Shown here piece by piece: positions 56,712-64,000 of a stretch of 64,000 bases of DNA. The translations under genes and the position numbers were made by a program. This DNA comes from Agrococcus casei LMG 22410 (GTDB lineage Bacteria > Actinomycetota > Actinomycetes > Actinomycetales > Microbacteriaceae), in assembly GCF_900163565.1 (NCBI RefSeq), contig NZ_FUHU01000035.1:62001-126000 (forward strand), in the 5' to 3' direction. Below the pieces are notes generated by a model. The model was not told where the DNA came from and did not search any database. It saw nothing but the letters and a program-made list of their open reading frames with translations. Positions within the stretch are counted from its first letter, which is position 1. Every line of letters starts with the position of its first letter.

Positions 56712-57497
56712 TCACGCGCGACGCCGCGAGCGCACGACCCCTGCCAGCGCCAGCGCGAGGAAGATCGCTGCCCACACCACGATGTTCAGCAGAACCGCCC
56801 ACATCGGGTCGGTCTGGCCGGTGATCAGCTGGCCGTCGGTGATGGGCCAGCGCGCGAGCGAGACATACCCATATAGAGGAGTGAATCGCGCGACATCGAG
56901 CATCGCCCCGTCGAGCGGCATGAACACGTTGCCGATGAAGCCGAACACCGTGATCGCGATCGACGCGAGCGCCGCAGCCGAGTCGGGGTTCAGCAGCATG
57001 CCGACGCCCATGCCCCAGAGCCCGAACAGTGTGCCGCCCACGAGGATCACGGCGGCCGACACGATCCAGCGCCAGGCATCGTCTGCCTGCGCACCCGTGA
57101 GGATGCCCGCGACGAACACGCCGGCGACCGAAAGCGACGAGAACGCCAGGGCAGCCGTGATCTTGGTCGCCGCATAGCCGCCGATCGGCAGCGGTGTCAT
57201 GGCGATCTGGCGCCCCCAGCCCTGTCGCACCTCGCTGGCCGCGAGCGAACAGAGCGAGCTCATTGCGGTTGCTGTTCCGAAGGCGCCCATCGACACCATC
57301 ACCTGGAACTTCGTGTTGCCGTGGGCCATCGGGGCATCTCCCCACTCGGCGAACCCGCCGAATATGAGGTACATCCCGATCGGCATCGCAAGCGTGAACA
57401 CGAGCGTGAAGGGGTTGCGCAGCTGGCGCAGCACCTCGATGCGAAAGAGCGAGGGGGCGAACACCGCGCGACGCGGGCGAATAGCTGTTGCAGTCAT
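56712..57497 (-). CDS. ABC transporter permease (DesKR-linked exporter)
   Basis: The 261-residue ABC-2 type permease has six helices and the N-terminal segment FRIEVLRQLRNPFTLVFTLAMP, with the RQGWGRQIAMTPLP coupling region. It starts three bases after the ATPase stop. Such permease-ATPase pairs next to DesKR-type systems export lipids, drugs or antimicrobial peptides. Confidence 0.88.
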   Translation of the reverse strand: MTATAIRPRRAVFAPSLFRIEVLRQLRNPFTLVFTLAMPIGMYLIFGGFAEWGDAPMAHGNTKFQVMVSMGAFGTATAMSSLCSLAASEVRQGWGRQIAMTPLPIGGYAATKITAALAFSSLSVAGVFVAGILTGAQADDAWRWIVSAAVILVGGTLFGLWGMGVGMLLNPDSAAALASIAITVFGFIGNVFMPLDGAMLDVARFTPLYGYVSLARWPITDGQLITGQTDPMWAVLLNIVVWAAIFLALALAGVVRSRRRA

Positions 57498-57500
57498 GGC

Positions 57501-58445
57501 TCAGTCCTCCGTGAGGTCGGTGAAGGCGGATTCAAGGGTGGGCGCGGTGATCTCGAGGTCGGTGGCGCCGGCGGCGAGCAGCTGCGCTGCGAGTTCGTCG
57601 GATGCGGTGGTGCGGGCGGTGAGACGGGTTCCGTCTACGCGCACCTCGTCAGCGCCTGCACGCCGCAGCTCGTCTGCGATGGTGCTTCGCGCATCCGTGT
57701 CTGGCACTGTCGCCGACACCGTGCGCCCGCCGAGCGCGGCTCGCAGGTGCGCGGTCTCGCCGTCGGCGACGATGCGGCCACGATCCATGACGACCGTGCG
57801 GCGTGCGAACTGCTCGGCCTCTTCGAGATAGTGCGTCGCGAACACGACCGTGCGGCCCGCATCCGCGCTCTCTCGCATGGTGTTCCAGAACCGGCGACGG
57901 GCTTTGACGTCCATGCCGGCGGTGGGCTCGTCGAGCACGAGCACGTCGGGGTCGGGCAGCAGGGCGAGCGCGAACTTGACGCGCTGCTGCTCGCCGCCCG
58001 AGCACTTGCCGACGCGGCGGCGGGCGATGTCGGTGAGGCCCGCGAGCTGCATCACATCGTCGATGCGGGGCTTGGCGCCGTGCAGGCCGGCGATGACCTG
58101 CACGGTCTCGGCGACGGTGAGGTCGGGCAGCAGGCCGCCCGTCTGCAGCACTGCGGCGATGCGACCGGATGCGACGGCGCGGCGGGCAGGGGATCCGAGC
58201 ACCTGCACCTGGCCGGTGTCGGGTGTGCTGAGGCCGAGCAGCATGTCGAGGGTGGTCGTCTTGCCGGCGCCGTTCGGACCAAGCAGCGCGACGATCTCGC
58301 CGCGGCCAATCGTGAGGTCGATGCCATCGACCGCGCGCACGAGCTTGCTGCCGGTGCCGAAGTGTCGCGTGATGCCTGCGAGTTCGATCGCGGGGCCGGT
58401 CGTAGTCGCGGCGCGAGGCGGTGCGGGGGCTGGTGTTGTCGTCAT
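57501..58445 (-). CDS. ABC transporter ATP-binding protein (DesKR-linked exporter)
   Basis: The 314-residue protein has Walker A GPNGAGKTTT, signature CSGGEQQRVKFALAL, Walker B VLVLDEPTAGMD and switch His in ATHYLEEAE. A C-terminal domain of about 80 residues follows, common to drug-export (DrrA-like) ATPases. It is the first gene of the operon exporter-kinase-regulator, whose start lies 75 bases past palindrome A copy 9. Confidence 0.92.
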   Translation of the reverse strand: MTTTPAPAPPRAATTTGPAIELAGITRHFGTGSKLVRAVDGIDLTIGRGEIVALLGPNGAGKTTTLDMLLGLSTPDTGQVQVLGSPARRAVASGRIAAVLQTGGLLPDLTVAETVQVIAGLHGAKPRIDDVMQLAGLTDIARRRVGKCSGGEQQRVKFALALLPDPDVLVLDEPTAGMDVKARRRFWNTMRESADAGRTVVFATHYLEEAEQFARRTVVMDRGRIVADGETAHLRAALGGRTVSATVPDTDARSTIADELRRAGADEVRVDGTRLTARTTASDELAAQLLAAGATDLEITAPTLESAFTDLTED

Positions 58446-58520
58446 GCTTCCATGCTGTCGCTGCGAGGGTGGCTGGCGCCGGATGCCGGTGTCATGACCT
58501 AGACGTGACACTTGTCATCT

Positions 58521-58570
58521 GTTGCGAAAAATGCACCGATTCGACCATCAAACCGGTGCGTTGTCGCAAC
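58521..58570. repeat. Palindrome family A, copy 9 (degenerate)
   Basis: The 50-bp element starts GTTGCGAAAAATGCACC and ends GGTGCGTTGTCGCAAC, with a decayed core TTCGACCATCAAA. It sits two bases after the methyltransferase stop and so likely terminates the peptide importer operon. Confidence 0.78.
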
Positions 58571-58572
58571 AT

Positions 58573-59295
58573 TCAGGAGCGGACGGCCTCGAACACCATG
58601 ATCTTCGAGTCTGCTTCGAACGGCTCGCTGCGCCATCCGCCGTATACCGCCCGCATTTCGAACCCAGCGCTCTGCAGCTCTCGCTCAATAGCCTCCCGCG
58701 ATCGGAATGTGAGCACCATGCGCTCCACGAACCGATCACCGGTCTCAACGAACTCGTTGTGCGCCAGCATCTCCACGACACCCGGCTCGATCTCGGTGAT
58801 CTCTTCGCGCTCACGAAGCTCGCCATGCATCGTCTGGCGAGAGCTCGCGACTTCAGTCGCCCACTGCTCCCACGCCCGCACATCCGGGTTTCTGCTCTCG
58901 AATGCCAGCACTGCACCCGGACGCAGGACGGATGCGAGGTCGGCCAGGGTGCGCTGCCATGCACCGTCGGGGATGTGCTGGGCGACGTTTCCGGTCATCA
59001 CGGCCAGATCGTGCGGACCTGCAGGAACAGCCGAAGAGTCGCCGTGCACCCACTCGACGTGCTCTGCACCCGATCTGTTTCGGGCATAAGCGATCATCGC
59101 TGCCGAAGGATCCGCGCCGATAACCCTGCAACCCCTGCGAGCGAACGTGACCGTGAGAAGGCCGGTTCCGCAGCCGAGGTCGACGATCGACAGGGCGTTC
59201 GTGGCGTCTGCCAAAGCTCGGTAGTAGTCGTGATCTGGTCCGTCGGGATTGTCGACGTCGTAGAGATCGACAATCCTGGGGTCGTAGTCGGTCAT
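58573..59295 (-). CDS. Class I SAM-dependent methyltransferase
   Basis: The 240-residue protein has motif I VDLGCGTGLLTVTFA, the acidic post-I end of strand 2 (VIGADPSAAMI), and GNVAQHIPDG near motif IV. C-terminal strands include VYGGWRSEPFE. The acceptor is unknown. ATG 59295 lies seven bases after the preceding hydrolase stop, so it is probably the last gene of the peptide importer operon. Confidence 0.85.
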   Translation of the reverse strand: MTDYDPRIVDLYDVDNPDGPDHDYYRALADATNALSIVDLGCGTGLLTVTFARRGCRVIGADPSAAMIAYARNRSGAEHVEWVHGDSSAVPAGPHDLAVMTGNVAQHIPDGAWQRTLADLASVLRPGAVLAFESRNPDVRAWEQWATEVASSRQTMHGELREREEITEIEPGVVEMLAHNEFVETGDRFVERMVLTFRSREAIERELQSAGFEMRAVYGGWRSEPFEADSKIMVFEAVRS

Positions 59296-59302
59296 CCGCC
59301 CA

Positions 59303-60103
59303 CTACAGCGACTGTTTGATGAGTGTGCCGATGTCGGCCATCGCGGCCAGCACCTCATCGCGAGGATCAGCCCCGCGATTCCACTGTGCAGTCACCGCAT
59401 ACGCGATGCGCCGCTCAGGACTCATGTACATGCCCACGTCAGACCGCACCGACAGCAGCGTGCCCGTCTTGTTCCACAGCCACGCGCCCCGGTCGAAGAA
59501 GAAGTGATCCGGCGGATCGAAGTTGAACGGCTGCGCAACCATCGAGGTGTCAGACCCCGTGCCGAGCCACCGCAGAAACACGTCGCGACTCTCGCTCGAG
59601 AGCCCCACGCCGTCGGCCAGCTCACGCACGAACCGCACCAGCTCGGTCGCGTTGCCCTGCGACAGCCGCTCGGGGTACCCAGGCGGAATCGGCCAGCGCA
59701 CCTTGTCATTCAGCGCCGTGTGCTCGTAGCCGAGCGCCCGCGAGTGCTCGCGCACCCGCTCGATGCCCACGACGCGGCACAGCGTGTTCGTCGCCGCGTT
59801 GTCGCTCACGGCGCCGACCAGCAGACCGAGGTCGTAGACCGACAGCGACTCGGCCTGCATCAGCTTCCAGAGGCCAGAGGCGCCGACCATCTCGTCGGGC
59901 CTGCGCGTCACGACCTCGTCGAGCGAGCGCAGCCCCTCGTCGACGTCGACCAGCAGCCGGTGCAGCAGAAACAGCTTGCCGATGCTCGCGGTCGAGAGCA
60001 CGAGGTCGGGCTGCTCGCTCAGCAGCACCTCGCCGGTGTCGGCATCCTGCACCAGTGCAGACCAGCGGATGCCGTCGACAGTCGGAAATACAACATCAGT
60101 CAT
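59303..60103 (-). CDS. Class A beta-lactamase-fold serine hydrolase 2 (cytoplasmic)
   Basis: The 266-residue protein has SxxK (STASIGK), SDN (VSDNAATN) and KTG (WNKTGTLLSV) motifs in the correct order and spacing. It has no signal peptide, so it acts in the cytoplasm. ATG 60103 overlaps the related hydrolase 1 stop by four bases. The two are paralogues from a tandem duplication. In this operon it more likely acts on imported peptides or D-amino-acid peptides than on antibiotics. The Glu166-type omega-loop position was not clearly identified. Confidence 0.85.
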   Translation of the reverse strand: MTDVVFPTVDGIRWSALVQDADTGEVLLSEQPDLVLSTASIGKLFLLHRLLVDVDEGLRSLDEVVTRRPDEMVGASGLWKLMQAESLSVYDLGLLVGAVSDNAATNTLCRVVGIERVREHSRALGYEHTALNDKVRWPIPPGYPERLSQGNATELVRFVRELADGVGLSSESRDVFLRWLGTGSDTSMVAQPFNFDPPDHFFFDRGAWLWNKTGTLLSVRSDVGMYMSPERRIAYAVTAQWNRGADPRDEVLAAMADIGTLIKQSL

Positions 60104-60933
60104 GAGAGGCTCCAGTCGTCTCGTTCGCGGCCGGTCACGCGTGCGCGGATCTGCTCGCCGATCGCCCGCATGGCGTCGATGACCGGCACGCGCAGGTCTT
60201 CTGTGCGACCCTTCCAGTTGGCGGCCACCGCATACGCGACCGACCCGGCAGGCCCGCTCACGATGCCGATGTCGGCGCGCGTGACCGATGTGCTGCCGGT
60301 CTTGTGACGCAGCAGGATGTCTTGGTATTCGGGCTCGAGGTGCGCGAGCGGGTCGAGTGAGAACGCATCGGCCAGCATCGAGGTGTCGGCGCCAGCGGCA
60401 AGCCAGTCGAGCACGCGATCAGACACGGCCTCAGAGACAAGCTCGCGGTCGCCGAGCCTGCGCATGAAGTCAGACAGCTCGCGCGCGGTGCCGAACGACG
60501 GCGTCCAGGGCAGGCCCGGGCCGCGCCCGTCGCGAATGTAGTCGTGCAGCTCGGTGTTCTCGTAGCCGAGCTCGCCGGCCACGGCACGCACCGACTCGAG
60601 CCCGCACAGCGAGATCAGCGCATTGGTCGCGAGGTTGTCGCTGACAGCCCCGACGAGCAGCGCCGCATCGCGCACGGGCAGATCCTGGCTGCCCATCAGA
60701 TACAGGAGGCCCGAGTCGGCAACCCGATGCTCCTCGGGGATCTCGACCCGCGCATCCGCCGACAATTCCCCCGACTCGAGCCGACGCGCGACCTCGATCA
60801 GCAAAAAGACCTTGCCGATGCTGGCCGTCTCGCAGACGACGTCGGCGCCGTGCGAGAGCAGCTCTTCGCCGGTTGCGGCATCGACGACGTGCACCGTCCA
60901 CTTCGCGCGCGAATCCAGCTCGGGCAGGTTCAC
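60100..60933 (-). CDS. Class A beta-lactamase-fold serine hydrolase 1 (cytoplasmic)
   Basis: The 277-residue protein has SxxK (ETASIGK), SDN (VSDNLATN) and KTG (RHKTGSTSVTRA) motifs and no signal peptide. GTG 60931-60933 overlaps the LD-carboxypeptidase stop by four bases, which fixes the start. It is a paralogue of the next gene. Its position between an LD-carboxypeptidase and a peptide importer suggests a D-Ala-type or amide hydrolase for imported wall peptides. Specificity is inferred only. Confidence 0.86.
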   Translation of the reverse strand: MNLPELDSRAKWTVHVVDAATGEELLSHGADVVCETASIGKVFLLIEVARRLESGELSADARVEIPEEHRVADSGLLYLMGSQDLPVRDAALLVGAVSDNLATNALISLCGLESVRAVAGELGYENTELHDYIRDGRGPGLPWTPSFGTARELSDFMRRLGDRELVSEAVSDRVLDWLAAGADTSMLADAFSLDPLAHLEPEYQDILLRHKTGSTSVTRADIGIVSGPAGSVAYAVAANWKGRTEDLRVPVIDAMRAIGEQIRARVTGRERDDWSLS

Positions 60934-61883
60934 GAGGCGGCTCCGGTCACGGTCAGCACTGGAGCAGAGCCGGATGCGTCGAGCAGGCCGTCGACGTTCA
61001 GCGGGACCGAGAGCGCGTGGGGGTCGTGGCCGAAGCCCTGCTCCCACAGCACCGGCACGCCGCGGTCGGCGAAGAACTCGTCCATGAGCAGGCGGAGGTC
61101 GTCCATGCGGCCCGAGCTGTTCCACGAGCCCAGCACGATGCCGGTCACGTAGTCGAAGCGGCCAGCGCGATCCATCTGCGTCAGGAAGTTGTCGAGGCGG
61201 TAGGGCGACTCCCCCACGTCTTCGAGAAAGAGGATGCCGTCGGGCTTCTCGGCTGCCTCGGGCGCACCGATCGCGCTCGTGAGCAGGCTGACGTTGCCGC
61301 CCGTGAACCGGCCGTGCGTCTTGCCGGGGGCGAGGATCTCGGTGTCGGGGCCGATCAGCTCGCGACCGCCCCACGGCTCGAGCAACCAGCGGCGCACGTC
61401 GAGCCTGATGATCTCTGACTCGGCGAACACGCCGTTCGTCGCCATCGGGCAGAAGAGCGTCGGCACGTCGAGGTGCACGCGAAACGCCTCGTGCAGCGCG
61501 GTGATGTCAGACGACCCGGTGAGCAGCTTCGGACTCCCGTCGCGCCTGCGACCGCCTTCGCGCATCCGGTTCCAGTCGATGCCGTCGAGTAGCCGCAGCG
61601 CGCCGTATCCGCCGCGGGTGCAGACGACTGCGTCGACATCCGGATCCATCCACGCATTGACGAGGTCGTTGCGACGGTCGTCGTCTTCGCCTGCCAGGTA
61701 GCGCGCACGCGAGTGCCGCTTGAGCACGGCGTCGCCGACCTGAACCTCGAGGCCCCACTCGCGGTAGTAGCCGACGCCCTTCTTGAGCGATGCCTCGTCG
61801 CCGGGACCAGCCGGCGAGACGAACGCGACCGTGTCGCCGGCTGCGAGCGGTGCTCTGTCTATATAGGCGTGGCGGTCGGTCAT
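60930..61883 (-). CDS. LD-carboxypeptidase/MccF-like S66 peptidase
   Basis: The 317-residue protein has the S66 layout: VAFVSPAGPGD at the start, CTRGGYGALRLL, the nucleophile Ser in TGSSDITALH, GGNVSLLTSAIGAP, FLEDVGESPYRLDN and C-terminal GFGHDPHALSVPL with the catalytic His. LdcA members trim D-Ala from cytoplasmic muropeptides; MccF members cleave processed microcin C. ATG 61883 overlaps the ABC ATPase stop by four bases. Confidence 0.9.
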   Translation of the reverse strand: MTDRHAYIDRAPLAAGDTVAFVSPAGPGDEASLKKGVGYYREWGLEVQVGDAVLKRHSRARYLAGEDDDRRNDLVNAWMDPDVDAVVCTRGGYGALRLLDGIDWNRMREGGRRRDGSPKLLTGSSDITALHEAFRVHLDVPTLFCPMATNGVFAESEIIRLDVRRWLLEPWGGRELIGPDTEILAPGKTHGRFTGGNVSLLTSAIGAPEAAEKPDGILFLEDVGESPYRLDNFLTQMDRAGRFDYVTGIVLGSWNSSGRMDDLRLLMDEFFADRGVPVLWEQGFGHDPHALSVPLNVDGLLDASGSAPVLTVTGAAS

Positions 61884-63544
61884 GCGGCTCCTGCTCTGAT
61901 GCTCGGGGCTGAATCCAGCAGCTGCTGGGTGTATTCGTGCTGCGGGTTCATCAGCACCTCTTCTGTCGGGCCCTGCTCGACGATCTCGCCGCGAAACATC
62001 ACGGCGACCGAGTCGGCGATGTTCCATGCGAGGCCAAGGTCGTGCGTGATGACGAGGGCTCCGAGGCCGAGCTTCTTGCGCAGCTTGAGCAGCAGACCGA
62101 GGATCTCTCCTCGGACGGATGCGTCGAGCGAGGCGACAGGCTCGTCGGCAATCAGCAGCTCAGGGCCGAGTGCAAGGGCACCGGCGATCACAACGCGCTG
62201 CCGCTGTCCGCCCGAGAGCTCCTGCGGAATCGCGCCGAAGTAGCGCTCCGGAGGCGTCAGCTCGGCGTCGGTCAGCGCCTGCGCGACTGCTTCTGCCTCA
62301 TCGCCCTGGTAGCGGTGGATGCGCAGCCCCTCTGCGATCGACTCGTACACGCTCAGCTTGGGGTTGAGCGCTGCAGACGGATCCTGGAAGACCAGCTGCG
62401 CCTTCTTGCGGAACGCCTTCAGCTCACGGCCGCCAGCAGGCAGCTTCTCGCCCGCAAAGCGCACCTCGCCGCCGTCGGTGTCCTGCAGCGCAAGCAGGGC
62501 CCGGGCGAGCGTCGACTTGCCTGAGCCGGACTGGCCGACCAGTGCGATGATCTCGCCGCGGTGCAGCGTGAGGTCGACGTCTTTGACGGCCCGAACCTTG
62601 AAGCCGCTCGAGGTGTAGGTGACGTTGAGCTTGTCGGCTTCGAGCAGCACCTCGCGCTTGGGTCCGTCGTCAGCGAAGTCGATCTTCGCCTCTGCGTCTT
62701 CAGGTTGGTCGCCGTGACGGGTGACCGGCCGCATCCGCGACTCGGTGTCGCCGATGACGGGGAACGCCGCCGCGAGCTTCTGGCTGTACTCCTCTTTGGG
62801 GTTCAGGCAGACTTCGCGGGCGTCGCCGACCTCGATGACCTCGCCGTAGCGCATGATCGCGATCTGGTCGCAGGCCGTCGCCAGCACCGACAGGTCGTGG
62901 CTGATCATCAGCATCGAGATGCCGCGCTCTGAGACGAGCTTGGCGATCATGTCGAGAATCTGCTTCTGCACGATCACGTCGAGGGCCGTGGTCGGCTCGT
63001 CGGCGATGATGATGTCGGGCTCGCAGGCGAGCGCCATCGCGATCATGACGCGCTGCTTCTGCCCGCCCGAGAGCTCGTGCGGGTACGAGGCAGTCTTGTC
63101 AGCCGGCATGTCGACGAGCGTCAGCAGCTCTTTCACGCGATCCTGGCGCAGCTGCGCCGTCTTCCACTTGTCGGTCACGTGCAGCGCGAGCGCCTCGGTG
63201 ATCTGGGCGCCCACTGTCTGCACGGGGTTCAGCGAGTGCATCGCGCCCTGGAAGATGATGGACGCCTCGGCCCAGCGCAGTGCGCGCATCTGGCCGAACG
63301 ACAGGTCGCTGATGTCGGTGTCGCCGACGGCGACGCGACCGGTGATCTTCGCGTTCTTCGGCAGCAGTCGCAGCACGCTCATCGCGAGCGTCGACTTGCC
63401 AGAGCCCGACTCGCCCGCGATGCCGAGGGTGCCGCCCTCAGGCAGCGTCAGCGAGACGTTCTTGACAGCGTGCACCTCGCCTCGGTCGTTGCGACCCGAG
63501 GTCGAGTAGGTGATCGATACGTCTTCGAATGTGAGGCCAGGCAT
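61880..63544 (-). CDS. Peptide ABC transporter ATPase, fused two-domain DppD-DppF type
   Basis: The 554-residue protein carries two complete nucleotide-binding domains: first Walker A GESGSGKSTL with LSGGQKQRVMIAMAL, second GQSGSGKSTL with LSGGQRQRVVIAGAL. Each has the oligopeptide-type Walker B (IIADEPTTALD, LIADEPVASLD). DppD and DppF are fused here into one chain joined by an acidic linker. ATG 63542-63544 shares one base with the permease stop (TGATG). It powers peptide import. Confidence 0.92.
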   Translation of the reverse strand: MPGLTFEDVSITYSTSGRNDRGEVHAVKNVSLTLPEGGTLGIAGESGSGKSTLAMSVLRLLPKNAKITGRVAVGDTDISDLSFGQMRALRWAEASIIFQGAMHSLNPVQTVGAQITEALALHVTDKWKTAQLRQDRVKELLTLVDMPADKTASYPHELSGGQKQRVMIAMALACEPDIIIADEPTTALDVIVQKQILDMIAKLVSERGISMLMISHDLSVLATACDQIAIMRYGEVIEVGDAREVCLNPKEEYSQKLAAAFPVIGDTESRMRPVTRHGDQPEDAEAKIDFADDGPKREVLLEADKLNVTYTSSGFKVRAVKDVDLTLHRGEIIALVGQSGSGKSTLARALLALQDTDGGEVRFAGEKLPAGGRELKAFRKKAQLVFQDPSAALNPKLSVYESIAEGLRIHRYQGDEAEAVAQALTDAELTPPERYFGAIPQELSGGQRQRVVIAGALALGPELLIADEPVASLDASVRGEILGLLLKLRKKLGLGALVITHDLGLAWNIADSVAVMFRGEIVEQGPTEEVLMNPQHEYTQQLLDSAPSIRAGAA

Positions 63545-64000
63545 CAGCGGCTCCTCAGCGTCGGGTTCAGAATGCTCTCGACCGCGCGGCCCATGAGCGT
63601 GAAGGCAAGCACCACGAGCACGATCGCGAGGCCGGGGATCACGACGTACCACCAGTAGCCGCTGGTGGCAGCCGAGATGTCCATCGCGTTCTTCAGGATG
63701 GTGCCCCAAGACTGCTGCGTCGCGTCGCCGAGGCCGAGGAACGACAGCGTCGACTCGGCGATGATCGCGGCACCGACCGTGAGGGTCGTGTTGGCGAGCA
63801 CCAGCGGCATGACGCCGGGCAGCAGGTGCTTGATGATGATGTGCCAGTGGCCGGCGCCGAGGGCGCGAGCACGGGCGATGTAGTCACGCGACTCGACCGT
63901 GAGGGTCTGCGAGCGCACGACACGCGCCGTGCCGGCCCACGAGGTGACGCCGATGGCGATGATGATCGTCAGCACACCGCGGCTCAGCACTGCCGAGAGC
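63544..64000 (-). CDS. Peptide ABC transporter permease (DppC type, partial)
   Basis: The frame runs off the right edge of the window, giving the last about 152 residues of a binding-protein-dependent permease. It contains ESRDYIARARALGAGHWHIIIKHLLPG, the EAA loop typical of DppC/OppC, then FLGLGDATQQSWGTIL and a final helix ending NPTLRSR. It belongs to the same operon as the fused ATPase and LD-carboxypeptidase. Confidence 0.9.
   Translation of the reverse strand, partial: LSAVLSRGVLTIIIAIGVTSWAGTARVVRSQTLTVESRDYIARARALGAGHWHIIIKHLLPGVMPLVLANTTLTVGAAIIAESTLSFLGLGDATQQSWGTILKNAMDISAATSGYWWYVVIPGLAIVLVVLAFTLMGRAVESILNPTLRSR

Noticed and set aside
16671-58570. Family A palindromes as CRISPR repeats
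   Set aside because: They are dispersed single copies kilobases apart, with no regular spacers and no cas genes.

Overview
This window is a GC-rich actinobacterial chromosome segment. Dense genes, GTG/TTG starts, leaderless-looking promoters, an IdeR/DtxR-type iron box, an HspR-type HAIR repeat next to clpB, and constant 'GGATGCG/GCATCCG' strings in coding DNA all suggest family Microbacteriaceae. The genus cannot be fixed from this sequence alone. No rRNA, tRNA or CRISPR array was seen.

Left arm (1-10.2 kb): the tail of an unknown protein, a TM2 membrane protein, and a TetR-controlled MFS / cyclase / fumarylacetoacetate-hydrolase operon with a clear operator over its promoter. An accessory block follows: an excisionase-like antitoxin with a PIN toxin, an unknown protein, and, facing them, a NUDIX hydrolase overlapping a PLD-helicase-DUF3427 protein. 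This block looks like a phage-defence module. It is bracketed by intergenic repeats in inverted order.

Catabolic regulon (10.2-19.1 kb): LhgO with an Ldh-family dehydrogenase, a hydroxypyruvate-isomerase/racemase fusion, a non-canonical Nramp-like transporter, aspartate dehydrogenase, a signal-less ModA-like binding protein, a GntR/FCD regulator and a cupin-ABM fusion. The site ACTATAGT, usually over a -10 box, recurs upstream of five of these transcription units and defines a local GntR regulon of unknown substrate.

Middle (19.2-36.4 kb): a NarL-type two-component system, two lipoproteins, ArsR with a nonsense-interrupted tandem SRPBCC gene, and an ISL3 transposase unit with two passenger genes (ABM monooxygenase, GlxA-type AraC regulator) and 127-bp duplicated ends. 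Then come a GNAT, a NatAB-like exporter, a complete IdeR-controlled siderophore uptake operon and a threonine-aldolase-like enzyme.

Right arm (36.4-64 kb): LURP-one protein, SDR plus amidohydrolase facing an MHS transporter and its GntR, a DEAD-box RNA helicase, pyroglutamyl peptidase, two neighbouring YtrA-type GntR-ABC operons with related operators, ClpB without its N-domain, CsbD, an LPXTG-anchored zinc metalloprotease, a DesKR-ABC operon, and a peptide ABC importer operon with an LD-carboxypeptidase and two cytoplasmic beta-lactamase-fold hydrolases.

The most distinctive genome-wide signal is intergenic. Nine copies of a 50-51 bp near-perfect palindrome share the core TTGAC-N-GTCAA, while their arms change with compensating substitutions. 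A second 41-bp palindrome family has the same design. Most copies sit at gene ends, two lie in divergent promoter regions, and two supply the last codons and stop of the adjacent gene.
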